A stretch of DNA of 64,000 nucleotides from DASVBE01 sp963770375 (GTDB lineage Bacteria > Actinomycetota > Actinomycetes > Streptosporangiales > Streptosporangiaceae). This document shows, one piece after another, positions 26,706-35,968 of this stretch. The notes below the pieces were generated by a model, which saw only the letters and a program-made list of their open reading frames with translations, did no database searches and was not told where the DNA came from. Both the position numbers and the translations under genes were made by a program. Location of the stretch: contig CAVYPM010000007.1 of NCBI GenBank assembly GCA_963770375.1, forward strand, positions 124,001-188,000, given 5' to 3'. Position 1 is the stretch's first letter; each line of letters opens with the position of its first letter.

Positions 26706-26862
26706 CTCGCGGAGGGCCGCGGCGCTGCCTGACGAGCGATGAGGAGCGACGAAGGAGCGAGGAGGGAAGGCAGCGCCCTAGCGGCCGCAGCGGCGGCTAG
26801 CACAGCCGATCGCCGCGCGCTGGGACGCGGGCCGGGCGTCCCAGCGGCCGGCGGGATGGCGG
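26706..26862. other. purine-rich spacer between convergent genes
   Basis: No gene. GGCGCTGCC (26721-26729) and GGCAGCGCC (26769-26777) form a 9-bp stem enclosing a purine-rich stretch of GAGCGA-type repeats. Probably a transcription stop for both flanking genes. Confidence 0.45.
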
Positions 26863-27465
26863 TCAGGCCGGGATGGCGGCGTCGACCAGGGTGCGGGCCG
26901 CGGCGACCGTGTCCGCCACCGCGGACGGGTCGTGGTCGAGCCAGGTGGTGGCGGCCATCCCGTCGTAGAGCAGGTGCAGCTGGCGGGCCAGGCCGTCCGG
27001 GTCGGCGGCGCCCGCCTCGGCGGCGAGATCACGGAGCAGGGCGCGGAACCAGGCCCGGTACTCGGTGGTGGCCTGGAGCGCGGCCGTGCCCTCGCCCGCC
27101 TCGGCGCTGGCCGCGACGAACGCGCAGCCGCGGAAGCCGGGCTCGCTGACCGTCTCGCCGCGGATCTCGAGGATCCCGGCCAGCCGTTCCCGCGCGGTGG
27201 CGTACCGGGTGGGCAGCTCGCGGGCCAGCTGGGCCTTGATCGCGCTGTGGCGGCCCTCCAGGTAGGCGCGGACCAGCTCGTCCTTGCTGCCGAAGGTGGC
27301 GTACAGGGTGGCCTTGGCCACGCCGGCGTGCTCGATCACCCGGTCGATGCCGACCGTGTGCACGCCCTCGGCGTAGAACAGCTCGTTCGCCGCGGCCAGC
27401 AGCCGCTCCCGGGCGCTTAGCTTCTGCCCCTGCGTGCTCGGCCGCTGCGCCGTATCCGTCCTCAT
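26863..27465 (-). CDS. TetR family transcriptional regulator
   Basis: A 200-residue repressor with an N-terminal HTH (ARERLLAAANELFYAEGVHT, GIDRVIEHAGVAKATLYATF) and a C-terminal helical ligand domain with one Cys in FRGCAFVAASAEAGEG, typical of the TetR_C_16/YxaF-like group. ATG 27465 is the natural start; the frame is open further upstream, but that would run into the operator. It is divergent from an MFS gene, with perfect palindromes between. Confidence 0.88.
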   Translation of the reverse strand: MRTDTAQRPSTQGQKLSARERLLAAANELFYAEGVHTVGIDRVIEHAGVAKATLYATFGSKDELVRAYLEGRHSAIKAQLARELPTRYATARERLAGILEIRGETVSEPGFRGCAFVAASAEAGEGTAALQATTEYRAWFRALLRDLAAEAGAADPDGLARQLHLLYDGMAATTWLDHDPSAVADTVAAARTLVDAAIPA

Positions 27466-27468
27466 GAG

Positions 27469-27529
27469 TTGACAATAACAGACCGGTCTGTCTAGTGTCG
27501 AGTCATGAGCAAACAGACAGGTCTGTCTG
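27469..27529. promoter_or_regulatory. promoter and paired palindromic TetR operators
   Basis: ACAGACCGGTCTGT (27478-27491) is a perfect 14-bp palindrome lying between TTGACA (27469-27474) and TCTAGT (27491-27496), so a bound repressor would cover the spacer of the MFS promoter. A second perfect site, CAGACAGGTCTGTCTG (27514-27529), lies just inside the MFS coding start. Both share CAGAC...GTCTG, fitting one TetR dimer each. Confidence 0.7.
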
Positions 27530-28825
27530 ACCAGAGATCTGAGGATCGCGCCCGGGGGGACCGGCCCCGTAGCTGGACGGCTGCCCGCCAGCGCCGCGTT
27601 CGCGCTGCAGGTGTCGGTGGTGGTGTTCTTCCTGGCCGCATCGGCCGCGCCGACCCCGCTGTACGCCCTGTACCAGGCGCGCTGGGGGTTCTCCCCGATC
27701 ACGACCACGGTGGTCTTCGGGATCTACGCCGTCGCCGTGCTGGCCGCGCTGCTGACCGTCGGGTCGCTCTCTGACCACGTCGGGCGGCGGCCGGTGCTGC
27801 TGGCCGCCCTAGCCGGGCAGGCCGCGGCCATGGTCGTGTTCGCCACGGCGTCCGGCGTGCCCGAGCTGATGGCCGCGCGGGTCATCCAGGGGCTGGCCAC
27901 CGGCGCGGCCGCGGGCGCCGTTGGCGCGGGCCTGCTCGACCTGCACCGGGCACGGGGCACGCTGGCCAACGCGGTCGCGCCGATCACCGGCACCGCCACC
28001 GGCGCGCTCGGTGCCGGGCTTCTGGTGCAGTACCTGCCTGACCCGTCCCGGCTGGTGTACCTGATCCTCCTGGTGATCTTCGCGGTTCAGGCGGTGGGCG
28101 TGCTGCTCATGGCCGAATCCTCGCCGAAGCGGACGGGCGCGCTGGCCTCACTCCGCCCTGCCTTCAGCCTGCCGGCCGCCGTACGCGGCCCGCTGCTGCG
28201 CTCGGTCCCCGCACTGATCGCGCTGTGGTCGCTGGGCGGCCTGTACGCCTCGCTCGGCCCGGCCCTCGTGGCGCAGATCACCGGGCAGCACTCGTTCGTA
28301 CTCGGCGGGCTGTCGCTAGCCGTGCTGGCCGGCACCGGGGCCGCGTCGGTGCTGCTGCTCCGCTCGGCGCCGCCCGCCGCGGTGATGCTGACCGCCTGCA
28401 TCGCACTGGTCGCCGGCGTGGGGATCACCCTGGTGGCCGTCCAGCTGTCGTCCGCCACGGCGTTCTTCGCGGGCACCGTGGTGGCCGGGGCCGGCTTCGG
28501 CGCCGGGTTCCAGGGTGTGGTCCGCAGCGTGCTGCCGCTTACGCCCGCCCATCAGCGGTCCGGCGTGCTGTCGCTCATCTGGGTGGTGTCCTACCTGGCC
28601 CTGGGCCTGCCCGCGGTGCTGGCCGGGGTGCTCGTGGTGCACGGCGGCGGCATCGGAGGCACGGCCCGCGAATACGGCTCCGCGGTCATACTGCTGGCCG
28701 CGCTCGCGCTGGCCAGCCTGGCCCGCGGCCGGCGGAGCCAGCCGCAGCTCGCGCAGGGCCTCTCAGCGGCCCGGAGCGAGCCAGCAAGCACTGACTACTT
28801 CCAGGTCCTGGAGCGCTGCGGCTGA
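27505..28825 (+). CDS. MFS transporter (frameshifted in this sequence)
   Basis: A 12-helix major facilitator of about 439 residues. ATG 27505 opens MSKQTGLSDQRSEDRARG; the frame then shifts +1 at the six-G run 27554-27559. Removing one G continues TGPVAGRLPASAAFALQVSV into the membrane part (FFLAASAAPTPLYALYQARW, then GSLSDHVGRRPVLL, motif A). It resembles the EmrD/YcxA drug or sugar efflux group. The divergent TetR is its probable repressor. Substrate unknown. Confidence 0.83.
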
Positions 28826-28845
28826 CCCAGCCCGCCCCGGATCCG

Positions 28846-28893
28846 AACGAAGTGCCGTTGCTTCAGATAGAAGTGAAGCAACGGCACTTCGTT
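28846..28893. terminator. strong bidirectional hairpin, 20-bp perfect stem
   Basis: Arms AACGAAGTGCCGTTGCTTCA (28846-28865) and TGAAGCAACGGCACTTCGTT (28874-28893) are perfectly complementary around an 8-base loop. The element stands between convergent genes (MFS ends 28825, oxidase-fold gene ends 28909) and serves both. Confidence 0.8.
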
Positions 28894-28908
28894 GCGTCCG
28901 GGGCCGGG

Positions 28909-29445
28909 TTACCAGGGCTGGCTGGAGCTGGTCCAGTGGGTGAGATCGTCGATGTCGGACATCTTGTGCACGTGCCGCGGCGGGGTGGCGAACGTGGCGT
29001 ACGGGGTGACCCGGATCACCACCCGCTGCTCTTCCCTGGCCATCTCGGCGATCTGCTCGTGCCGCTCGGGCGGCACTTCCTCCCCCGCCATCACCCCGAT
29101 GACCCGGCGCAGCACGTCCGCGGCCTGCTTCTCGTCCCGCTCGAGCACGGCGTCGCCGTAGACCTGGACGTACGTCAGCGGCCACTTCTCGTCCAGCACG
29201 CACAGGCTGACCTTGCCGTCCCGCCCGATGGCCCGCGCCTTGCCGCGGGCGGCCATCGTGGAGACCAGCAGGTCGTCACCGTCCATGACGTAGTAGACAA
29301 CGGTCATGGCCGGGCCGTGGCCCTGCCGGGGGTAGCCGAACACGCAGGTCCGGTGATCGCGCACGAACTGGCGCCGCTGCTCCCTGTCCAACTTAGCCTG
29401 ACCTCCCGAAGCCGCCCTGATCACCGTTTCGCCTAACGCTGGCAC
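28909..29445 (-). CDS. pyridoxamine 5'-phosphate oxidase-fold protein (flavin/F420-binding)
   Basis: A 178-residue split-barrel protein. TCVFGYPRQGHGPAMTVVYYVMDGDDLLVSTMAARGKARAIGRD spans the flavin-binding strand pair and SxxGxxK loop, and VQVYGDAVLERDEK follows, as in actinobacterial PPOX-class F420-dependent enzymes. The C-terminus ends in PRHVHKMSDIDDLTHW. The reductase substrate is unknown. The gene is intact and monocistronic. Confidence 0.82.
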   Translation of the reverse strand: MPALGETVIRAASGGQAKLDREQRRQFVRDHRTCVFGYPRQGHGPAMTVVYYVMDGDDLLVSTMAARGKARAIGRDGKVSLCVLDEKWPLTYVQVYGDAVLERDEKQAADVLRRVIGVMAGEEVPPERHEQIAEMAREEQRVVIRVTPYATFATPPRHVHKMSDIDDLTHWTSSSQPW

Positions 29446-29510
29446 CCTATGCCCGGCCCGCCCGCCCCCGGTTCGGCGGTCACCGAAGCTTTGCGGGGCA
29501 CGGTGGAGAT

Positions 29511-30923
29511 ATGTCCCCCTCCGCCACCCAGACCCGTACCGGCCACGGCACCGGCGCGCCGGCCCGCTCCCCCGCCCTCGCCCTGCTGGTCATCTGCGCC
29601 GGCTACTTCCTGGTCATCCTGGACGCGATGGTGGTCAACGTGGCGCTGCCGTCGATCGGGCACGACCTGCACGGCGGGGTGGCCGGGCTGCAGTGGACGG
29701 TCGACGCGTACACGCTGTCGTTCGCCGGGCTGCTGCTGACCGGCGGCGCGCTGGCCGAGCGCCTCGGCGGCCGCCCGGTGTTCACCGGCGGCACCGCACT
29801 GTTCGCGCTGGCCTCGGCCGCCTGCGGGCTGGCCCCGTCGATGAGCGTGCTGATCGCGGCCCGGTTCGTGCAGGGCGCCGGCGCCGCCGCGCTGGTGCCG
29901 TCCTCGCTGGTGCTGCTCCAGGCCGCGTTCCCGGCCCGGGCGGACCGGTCCCGCGCCCTCGGCGCGTGGGGGTCGGTCGGCGGGATCGGCGCGGCCAGCG
30001 GCCCGGTCATCGGCGGGCTGCTGGTCAGCGGCTGGTCCTGGCGCGGCGTGTTCTTCATCAACCTCCCGGTGGCGCTGGCCATCCTGGTCCTGGCCGGCCG
30101 CACGGTCCCGGCCAGCGAGCGCGGCACCCGGGCCGTGGACCTGCCCGGGCAGCTCCTGTCGATCACCGCGCTGGCGCTGCTCACCGCCGCGCTGGTGCAG
30201 GCGGGCCGGGACGGCTGGGCCGCGCCGGCCATCCTGGCCGGGTTCGCCCTGGCCGCGGTGGCCGCCACCGCGTTCGTGCTGACCGAGCGGCGCAGCCGCG
30301 CGCCGATGCTGCCCCTTGGCCTGTTCCGCGTAACGGAGTTCCGCTCCGGCACGCTCGTCGGCCTGCTGATCAACCTGGGTTTCTACGGCCAGCTGTTCGT
30401 GATGAGCCTGTACTTCCAGGACATCCGCGGCTACTCGGCGCTGCGCACCGGGCTGGCCCTGCTGCCCGAGGCGGCACTGCTGGTGATCGGGTCAACCCTG
30501 TCCGGCCGGATCATGGCCAGGACCGGCCCGCGGACCCCGATGCTGGCCGGGCTGCTGGCCGGCGCGGCCGGCCTGGGCGGCATCGCCGCGGCGGTGACCA
30601 CGGCACCGTACCCGGTGCTCGCGGTGGCCATGGGCACGGCCGGGTTCGGCATGTCGATGGTCATGCCCGCGGCCACCGCGGCGGTGATGGAGGCGGCCCC
30701 GCCGGACCGCGGCGGCATCGCCTCCGGCGTGATCAACGCGGCCCGGCAGGCCGGCGGCGTGCTCGGGGTGGCCCTGCTCGGCACGCTGGTGCCGGCCCGG
30801 GCCTCCTTCGCGGCCGGCCTCCAGCTGGGCGTGGCCCTGTCCGCGGGCGCCTTCCTGCTCGGCGCCGTGCTCACCGCCACCGGCGTCCCCCGGCACCACG
30901 ACGATGGCGGTGAGCAGTGCTAG
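29511..30923 (+). CDS. MFS transporter, EmrB/QacA (DHA2) type
   Basis: A 470-residue, 14-helix drug exporter. The first helix ends with VILDAMVVNVALPSI (DHA2 motif D1); GGALAERLGGRPVFTGG is motif A and the segment GSVGGIGAASGPVIGGLL is motif C. No regulator is adjacent; the oxidase-fold gene is divergent 65 bases upstream. It is a second pump of the same class as that at 18.3 kb, but the two are clearly diverged. Confidence 0.9.
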   Translation: MSPSATQTRTGHGTGAPARSPALALLVICAGYFLVILDAMVVNVALPSIGHDLHGGVAGLQWTVDAYTLSFAGLLLTGGALAERLGGRPVFTGGTALFALASAACGLAPSMSVLIAARFVQGAGAAALVPSSLVLLQAAFPARADRSRALGAWGSVGGIGAASGPVIGGLLVSGWSWRGVFFINLPVALAILVLAGRTVPASERGTRAVDLPGQLLSITALALLTAALVQAGRDGWAAPAILAGFALAAVAATAFVLTERRSRAPMLPLGLFRVTEFRSGTLVGLLINLGFYGQLFVMSLYFQDIRGYSALRTGLALLPEAALLVIGSTLSGRIMARTGPRTPMLAGLLAGAAGLGGIAAAVTTAPYPVLAVAMGTAGFGMSMVMPAATAAVMEAAPPDRGGIASGVINAARQAGGVLGVALLGTLVPARASFAAGLQLGVALSAGAFLLGAVLTATGVPRHHDDGGEQC

Positions 30924-30929
30924 CTGCTC
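30912..30929. terminator. hairpin at the end of the MFS gene
   Basis: GAGCAG (30912-30917) pairs with CTGCTC (30924-30929) around the stop codon. A further small stem, GAGCC-AGGGCC-GGCTC, follows before the convergent amidohydrolase. Weak but suitably placed. Confidence 0.4.
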
Positions 30930-30981
30930 GCCGCGAGCCAGGGCCGGCTCTCGCCGGCGGCTGCAGCGTGCTCGCTGCGGG

Positions 30982-32217
30982 CTAGGGCTCGGCGTGCACG
31001 GCCTCGCCGTTGTTCCACGAGTAGATCTCCCGGCCGCCGATCAGCGCCCGCTGCGCCCGGCTGAACACGTCCAGCGGATCGCCGGACCACAGCACGAGGT
31101 CCGCGTCCTTGCCCGGCTCGATCGACCCGAGACGGCCGTCGACCCCCGCGATCCGCGCCGGGTTGATGGTCAGCGCCGCCAGTGCGGTGTCCCGGTCAAG
31201 GCCTTCCTTGACCGCCAGCGTGGCCTGGTGGACCAGGAAGTGGATGGGCACCACCGGGTGGTCGGTGGTGATCGCGATCGTGACGCCCGCCCGGGCCAGC
31301 CGGCCCGGGTTGGCCAGCGACCGGTTCAGCAGTTCGACCTTGGACCGGCTGGTGAACAGCGGGCCGATGATGACCGGGATGTTCCTGGCCGCGAGCAGGT
31401 CGGCCACCAGGTGCGCCTCGGTGCCGTGGTCGATGACCAGGTCGTAGCCGAATTCCTCGGCGATCCGCAGCGCGGTGGCGATGTCGTCGGCCCGGTGGCA
31501 GTGCTGCCGCCACGGGATCTCCCGGCGCAGCACCCGGCCGAGCGCCTCCAGCTTCAGGTCCCGGTCGACCGGCTTCCGGTCGGCCTCCGGCTTGGCCGCC
31601 TCGGCGTCCAGCTTGGCCAGGTAGTTCGCGGCGGCCACGAACGCGCCGCGGATCACCGCGGCGGTGCCGAGCCGGGTGCTCGGCATCTTGCCCTGCTCGC
31701 CGTAGACCCGCTTGGGGTTCTCGCCCAGCGCGGACTTGAGCCCGGACGGCTCGCGCAGCAGCATCTCGTCCACGGTCCGGCCCCAGCAGCGCAGGGCGAC
31801 GGTCTGCCCGCCGATCGGGTTGCCCGAGCCGGGGTTGACGTTGACGGCCAGCACGCCGCCGGTGATCGCGTCCCGGAAGCCGAGGTCCGCCGGGTTGATC
31901 GCGTCCAGCGCGCGGACCTGGGCGGTGACCGGCTCGGTCATCTCGTTGGTGTCCGAGCCGGCCCAGCCCTGGGCCTCCTCGTGCACGCCCACGTGCCCGT
32001 GCACCTCGATGAAGCCCGGCAGCACCCACTGGCCGGCCGCGTCGATGACCTGCGCGCCGTCCGGCACGGCCAGGTCCGCGCCGACCGCGGTGATCTTGCC
32101 GTCCTCGATCAGTACCGTGCCGTTCTCGACCGGATCCGCGGTCACCGGCACGACCCGCCCGCCGGTGATCGCCACTGTGCTGGATGACACCGTGCTGGAG
32201 GACACTGTGCCCGTCAT
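30982..32217 (-). CDS. amidohydrolase family protein (imidazolonepropionase/dihydroorotase-like)
   Basis: A 411-residue metal-dependent hydrolase. Metal-binding elements are FIEVHGHVGVH (HxH) near residue 75, WRQHCHRADDI near 240, IDHGTEAHLV near 266 and TTDHPVVP (Asp) near 321. The C-terminal NPARIAGVDGRLGSIEPGKDADLVLW is the family signature that returns to the beta-sandwich. The N-terminus has a duplicated SSSTV, reflecting a 15-base direct repeat in the DNA. No pathway neighbours identify the substrate. Confidence 0.86.
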   Translation of the reverse strand: MTGTVSSSTVSSSTVAITGGRVVPVTADPVENGTVLIEDGKITAVGADLAVPDGAQVIDAAGQWVLPGFIEVHGHVGVHEEAQGWAGSDTNEMTEPVTAQVRALDAINPADLGFRDAITGGVLAVNVNPGSGNPIGGQTVALRCWGRTVDEMLLREPSGLKSALGENPKRVYGEQGKMPSTRLGTAAVIRGAFVAAANYLAKLDAEAAKPEADRKPVDRDLKLEALGRVLRREIPWRQHCHRADDIATALRIAEEFGYDLVIDHGTEAHLVADLLAARNIPVIIGPLFTSRSKVELLNRSLANPGRLARAGVTIAITTDHPVVPIHFLVHQATLAVKEGLDRDTALAALTINPARIAGVDGRLGSIEPGKDADLVLWSGDPLDVFSRAQRALIGGREIYSWNNGEAVHAEP

Positions 32218-32441
32218 CTGGCCTCCTTGCCATTGCTAACGGTTTCCCCGCGACACAGTAACGAGAGACCGGCCCGGCCGGGTTGGGTGGGCGGAGACGG
32301 ACCACCGCCCGGCCGGGCCGGGGCACCACGGCCCGGCCGGGCAGCGGGGTCAGGCCGTCTGCGGGACCGGTGCGGCGGCGGGCAGCGCCAGCCGCTGTGA
32401 GCCGAGCACCAGCGCGGGCGCCGGGCCGGCCGCGAGCGCGC

Positions 32442-33599
32442 CTACGGCCGCTCCGTGGGCGGGTGCGGGACGGGCGGGCCGGTGCGGCCAGCCGCGGGCG
32501 GGCCGGACGAGCCGCGGATGACCAGGCGGCAGGGCACGATGTGCGAGCCGAACGTCGGGTGGCCGCCGATCGCCGACAGCAGGTGCTCGGCCGCGGCCCG
32601 GCCCACGTCGACCAGGCACATGTCGATGCTGGACAGCGGCGGCTCGGCGCCGGCCACCATGGGGTCCCAGTTGTCGAAGCCGACCAGCGCGATGTCGTCG
32701 GGAACCCGGTAGCCAAGCTGCCGCAGGGTGTCGGACACGCCGCGGCCGATCTGGTCGCTGCCGCAGAAGATGGCCTGCACGCCCGGGTTGCTGGCGAGCA
32801 GGATGCGGGCGCCCTCGCGGCCCCAGCGCTCGCTCCACTCGCCGTACAGCACGTCGGACGGGGAGAAACGGACGCCCGCCGTGGCGGCCGTGGCGCAGAA
32901 GCCGCCGGCCCGGCGGCGGGCCGCCAGGAACCGCTCGGGCCCGGTGATGTGGCCCAGGCGGGTCCGCCCGCCCTCCATCAGGTGCCGGGCCGCCATCTCG
33001 CCGCCGCCCTGGTCGTCCGGCAGGATGGCCGGCTCGTCGGTGTCCAGCGACTGCGTCATCGCGTAGACCACCGGGACGCCCAGGGTGCGGCCGATGCTCG
33101 GCCGCGGCTCGATCCGCCGCCCGGTCACGATCAGCCCGTCGACGCGGCGGCTGAGCAGCATGTCCAGGTACAGCCGCTCGCGGACCGGGTCGTCCCTGGT
33201 GTCGCACATGAACACCGACATCTGGCCCGCGCCCAGCGCGTCCTCGGCGCCGAGCATGACCGGGATGCTGAACCGCCCGAAGCTGTCCGTCGTGATCAGC
33301 CCGACCGAGTACGTCCGCCCCGCCAGCAGCCCGCGGGCCAGCACGTTCGGCGCGAACCCCAGCTCGCGGGCCGCCTGCGCGACCCGTTCCCTGGTCTCCG
33401 TGCGGAGCTTCCCCTGCCCGTTCAGCGCCTTGGACGCGGTCCCGATCGACACCCCCGCAAGCGCGGCGACCTCCCGGATCGTCACCCGCCGCGGCGCAGG
33501 GTCGGCCGCCCCGGCGGCGGCCGCGGGGCTGGCCGGCGCAGAGGCCGGTGCTGGGTGGCCCGGCTCGGTGGCCTGGGCTGGCTTTCCCGGTGACGGCAA
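32442..33599 (-). CDS. LacI family transcriptional regulator
   Basis: A 385-residue repressor: HTH RRVTIREVAALAGVSIGTAS, hinge region ALNGQGKLRTETRERVAQAA, and a sugar-binding-protein-like effector domain ending in GRAAAEHLLSAIGG. It carries a Pro/Ala-rich leader of about 38 residues. The open frame begins at a TTG; GTG 33485 directly before the HTH is an alternative. An ATG at 33612 lies one base out of frame, and a lost or gained T in TTT (33598-33600) would join it as MEQPLPSPGK. It is divergent from the GH127/ABC sugar operon and is its likely repressor. Confidence 0.88.
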   Translation of the reverse strand: MPSPGKPAQATEPGHPAPASAPASPAAAAGAADPAPRRVTIREVAALAGVSIGTASKALNGQGKLRTETRERVAQAARELGFAPNVLARGLLAGRTYSVGLITTDSFGRFSIPVMLGAEDALGAGQMSVFMCDTRDDPVRERLYLDMLLSRRVDGLIVTGRRIEPRPSIGRTLGVPVVYAMTQSLDTDEPAILPDDQGGGEMAARHLMEGGRTRLGHITGPERFLAARRRAGGFCATAATAGVRFSPSDVLYGEWSERWGREGARILLASNPGVQAIFCGSDQIGRGVSDTLRQLGYRVPDDIALVGFDNWDPMVAGAEPPLSSIDMCLVDVGRAAAEHLLSAIGGHPTFGSHIVPCRLVIRGSSGPPAAGRTGPPVPHPPTERP

Positions 33600-33652
33600 A
33601 CGGTTGCTCCATCCTGTGCCGGCGCCTGTGTTGGCTGCATTGTAATGAAAAC

Positions 33653-33703
33653 CCTCAGCAAACAGCCTTGACGCTCCTATCGTGACACTCTAACTTGCTG
33701 AGG
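33653..33703. promoter_or_regulatory. GH127 operon promoter with flanking inverted repeat
   Basis: TTGACG (33668-33673) and TAACTT (33691-33696), spacer 17, form a strong plus-strand promoter. It is bracketed by CCTCAGCAA (33653-33661) and its exact complement TTGCTGAGG (33695-33703), 42 bp apart, i.e. four helical turns. A separate LacI-style near-palindrome GCAAACGGTTGC lies at 33596-33607 over the LacI start. On the minus strand TACAAT near 33640 may be the -10 of lacI. No gene lies between 33613 and 33844. Confidence 0.6.
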
Positions 33704-33844
33704 AAAACCTATTCCTTCCATCGGGCTGACCCGCCGGACTGACCAGCCCGACCGCTCGACCGAACTGCCGGCCGCCGCCACGGCGGCCGGCTGCCCTCCG
33801 AACACTCGGTCGCCCCCGCGCGGGGCGGGAGATGGGGTTAGCCG

Positions 33845-35907
33845 GTGCGTGACGACACCGCAGCAGCAAGCGTTCCCGGTGCGGCCGTCCTGGGCTCTCC
33901 GGCCGGGGGCCCGGTGCAGCCCACTGCGTCCGCCGCGGTGGCGCACCGCCCGCTGGGCGGCAGCGGCGCCCGCCTGACCGGCGGCCTGCTGGCCGACTGG
34001 CAGGAGCGCAACCGGGCGGCCAGCCTGCCGCTGGCCATGCGCCAGCTGGACGCCGCCGGGAACCTGGCCAACCTGCAGCTGGCCATCAGCGGCCCGGCCG
34101 CGGGCGCGGGCCCGGCCATGGCCAAGCCGGGCGCGGACGGGGCCTGGGTGGGCGGCGCGGGCTACCGCGGCCCGGCCTTCATGGACTCCGACGTGTACAA
34201 GACGCTCGAGGCGATCAGCTGGGAGATGGGCCGGGCGCCCGAGGCGGGCATGGGCGCGTTCGCGGGTGACGTCACCGCGCTGCTGGCCAAGGCCCAGCAG
34301 CCGGACGGCTACCTCAACTCCTGGGTCCAGGTCACCGGCCGTCCCCGGTACTCGCATCTGGAGTACAGCCACGAGCTGTACTGCGCCGGCCACCTGATCC
34401 AGGCCGCGGTGGCGAACAGCCGGGCCACCGGCGAGACCCGGCTGCTCCAGGTGGCCAGGTACTTCGCCAACCACCTGGTGGACACGTTCCTCGGCCAGGG
34501 CGGCGGGCTCGACGGGCACCCGATCGTGGAGACCGCGCTGGCCGAGCTGTACCGGGAGACCGGCGAGGCCGGCTACCTGGCCCTGGCCGCCCAGTTCGTC
34601 ACCGCACGCGGGCACGCCGTGATCGGCGACTCCGGATTCGGCGTCCGTTACCTGCAGGACCACCAGCCGGTCCGGGAGTCGGTCACCGAGGTCGGCCACG
34701 CGGTCCGCGCCGTGTACCTGGAGGCCGGGGTAGCCGACGTGGCCGTGGAGAACGGCGACGCCGAGCTGCTGGCCTCCTCGATCGCCCGCTGGGCCGACAT
34801 GGTCGGCAACAAGTCCTCGCTGACCGGCGGCATCGGGTCGCGGCATTCCGGCGAGTCCTTCGGCGACGCGTTCGAGCTGCCGCCGGACCGCGCCTACAAC
34901 GAGACCTGCGCGTCGATCGCGGCCTTCCAGTGGAGCTGGCGCCTGCTGCTGGCCACCGGCGAGGCCAAGTACGCCGACCACATGGAGCGGCTCCTCTACA
35001 ACGGGTTCGCGGCCGCGCTGTCCACCGACGGGCAGCGGTTCTTCTACGTGAACCCGCTGCAGCGGCGGGCCGATCACTTCGAGGAAGACGACCCGGGGCG
35101 CCGCCGGCAGTGGTTCTCCTGCGCCTGCTGCCCGCCCAACATCATGCGGCTGACCGCCTCGCTCGGGCACTACGTGGCCACCGTCGCGGGCCCGGTGCTC
35201 TACCTCCAGCTGCTGACCGGCTGCGAGCTCACCGCCCAGCTTCCGGACGGCCCGCTCGGCGTCGAGGTCACCACCCGCTACCCGTGGGCCGGGACAGCGG
35301 AGATCAAGGTGACCGCCGCGCCCGCCAGCGAGTCCGGCCTGGCCGTCCGGATCCCCCCTGGGCCAGCGAGGTCTCGGTCCGGGTGAACGGCCGGCCGCGG
35401 GCCGGCCGGACAGGGCCGGACGGCTACCTGGTGATCAGCCGCCGCTGGCAGCCCGGCGACGTGCTGTCGGTGACGATGGACGTGACCCCGCGGCTGACGT
35501 ACCCGAGCCGCCGGATCGACGCGCTGCGCGGTACCGCTGCGGTCGAGCGCGGCCCGCTGGTGTACTGCTTCGAGCAGGCCGACCAGCCGGCCGCCACGGA
35601 TCTGGAAGACCTGGCCCTGGCGCCCGGCAGCCTCAGCGAGGAGGCCGCCGAGCCGGACGGGATCGGCCCGACGATCACGGTCGGGGCCAGCGCGGCAGTG
35701 CTGCCGCCGGCCGGGCTCGGCCCGGTGCCGTACGCCACCGAGCCGGATCCGTCCGGACCTGCCAAGGCCGCCACCGCGGTGGCCATCCCCTACTTCCAGT
35801 GGGACAACCGGGACGGCCGGGCCATGCGGGTCTGGCTGCCGCTGCACACCGCACCGCCTGCGGCCCCGCCGCCGGCCGGCTCGCCAGACGCGCCGGAGGC
35901 TGGCTAA
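33845..35907 (+). CDS. glycoside hydrolase family 127 protein, beta-L-arabinofuranosidase-like (frameshifted in this sequence)
   Basis: Intracellular GH127 (DUF1680) hydrolase of about 687 residues; no signal peptide. Active-site elements of the zinc-thiolate retaining mechanism are present: RAYNETCASIA near residue 352 (Glu and Cys ligands) and WFSCACCPPNIMR near 424 (the paired Cys, one the nucleophile). The all-helical barrel is followed by beta-sandwich domains. The frame shifts by -1 at the six-C run 35353-35358; adding one C reads RIPPWASEVSVRVNGRPRAG. It leads an operon with a sugar ABC importer, so it probably trims imported beta-L-arabinofuranosides. Confidence 0.85.
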
Positions 35908-35968
35908 GCCCAGCCCGAGGACCTCAGGTAACAGAAGATTTCTCACCAGCAGAAAAGGTGGATTGGCG

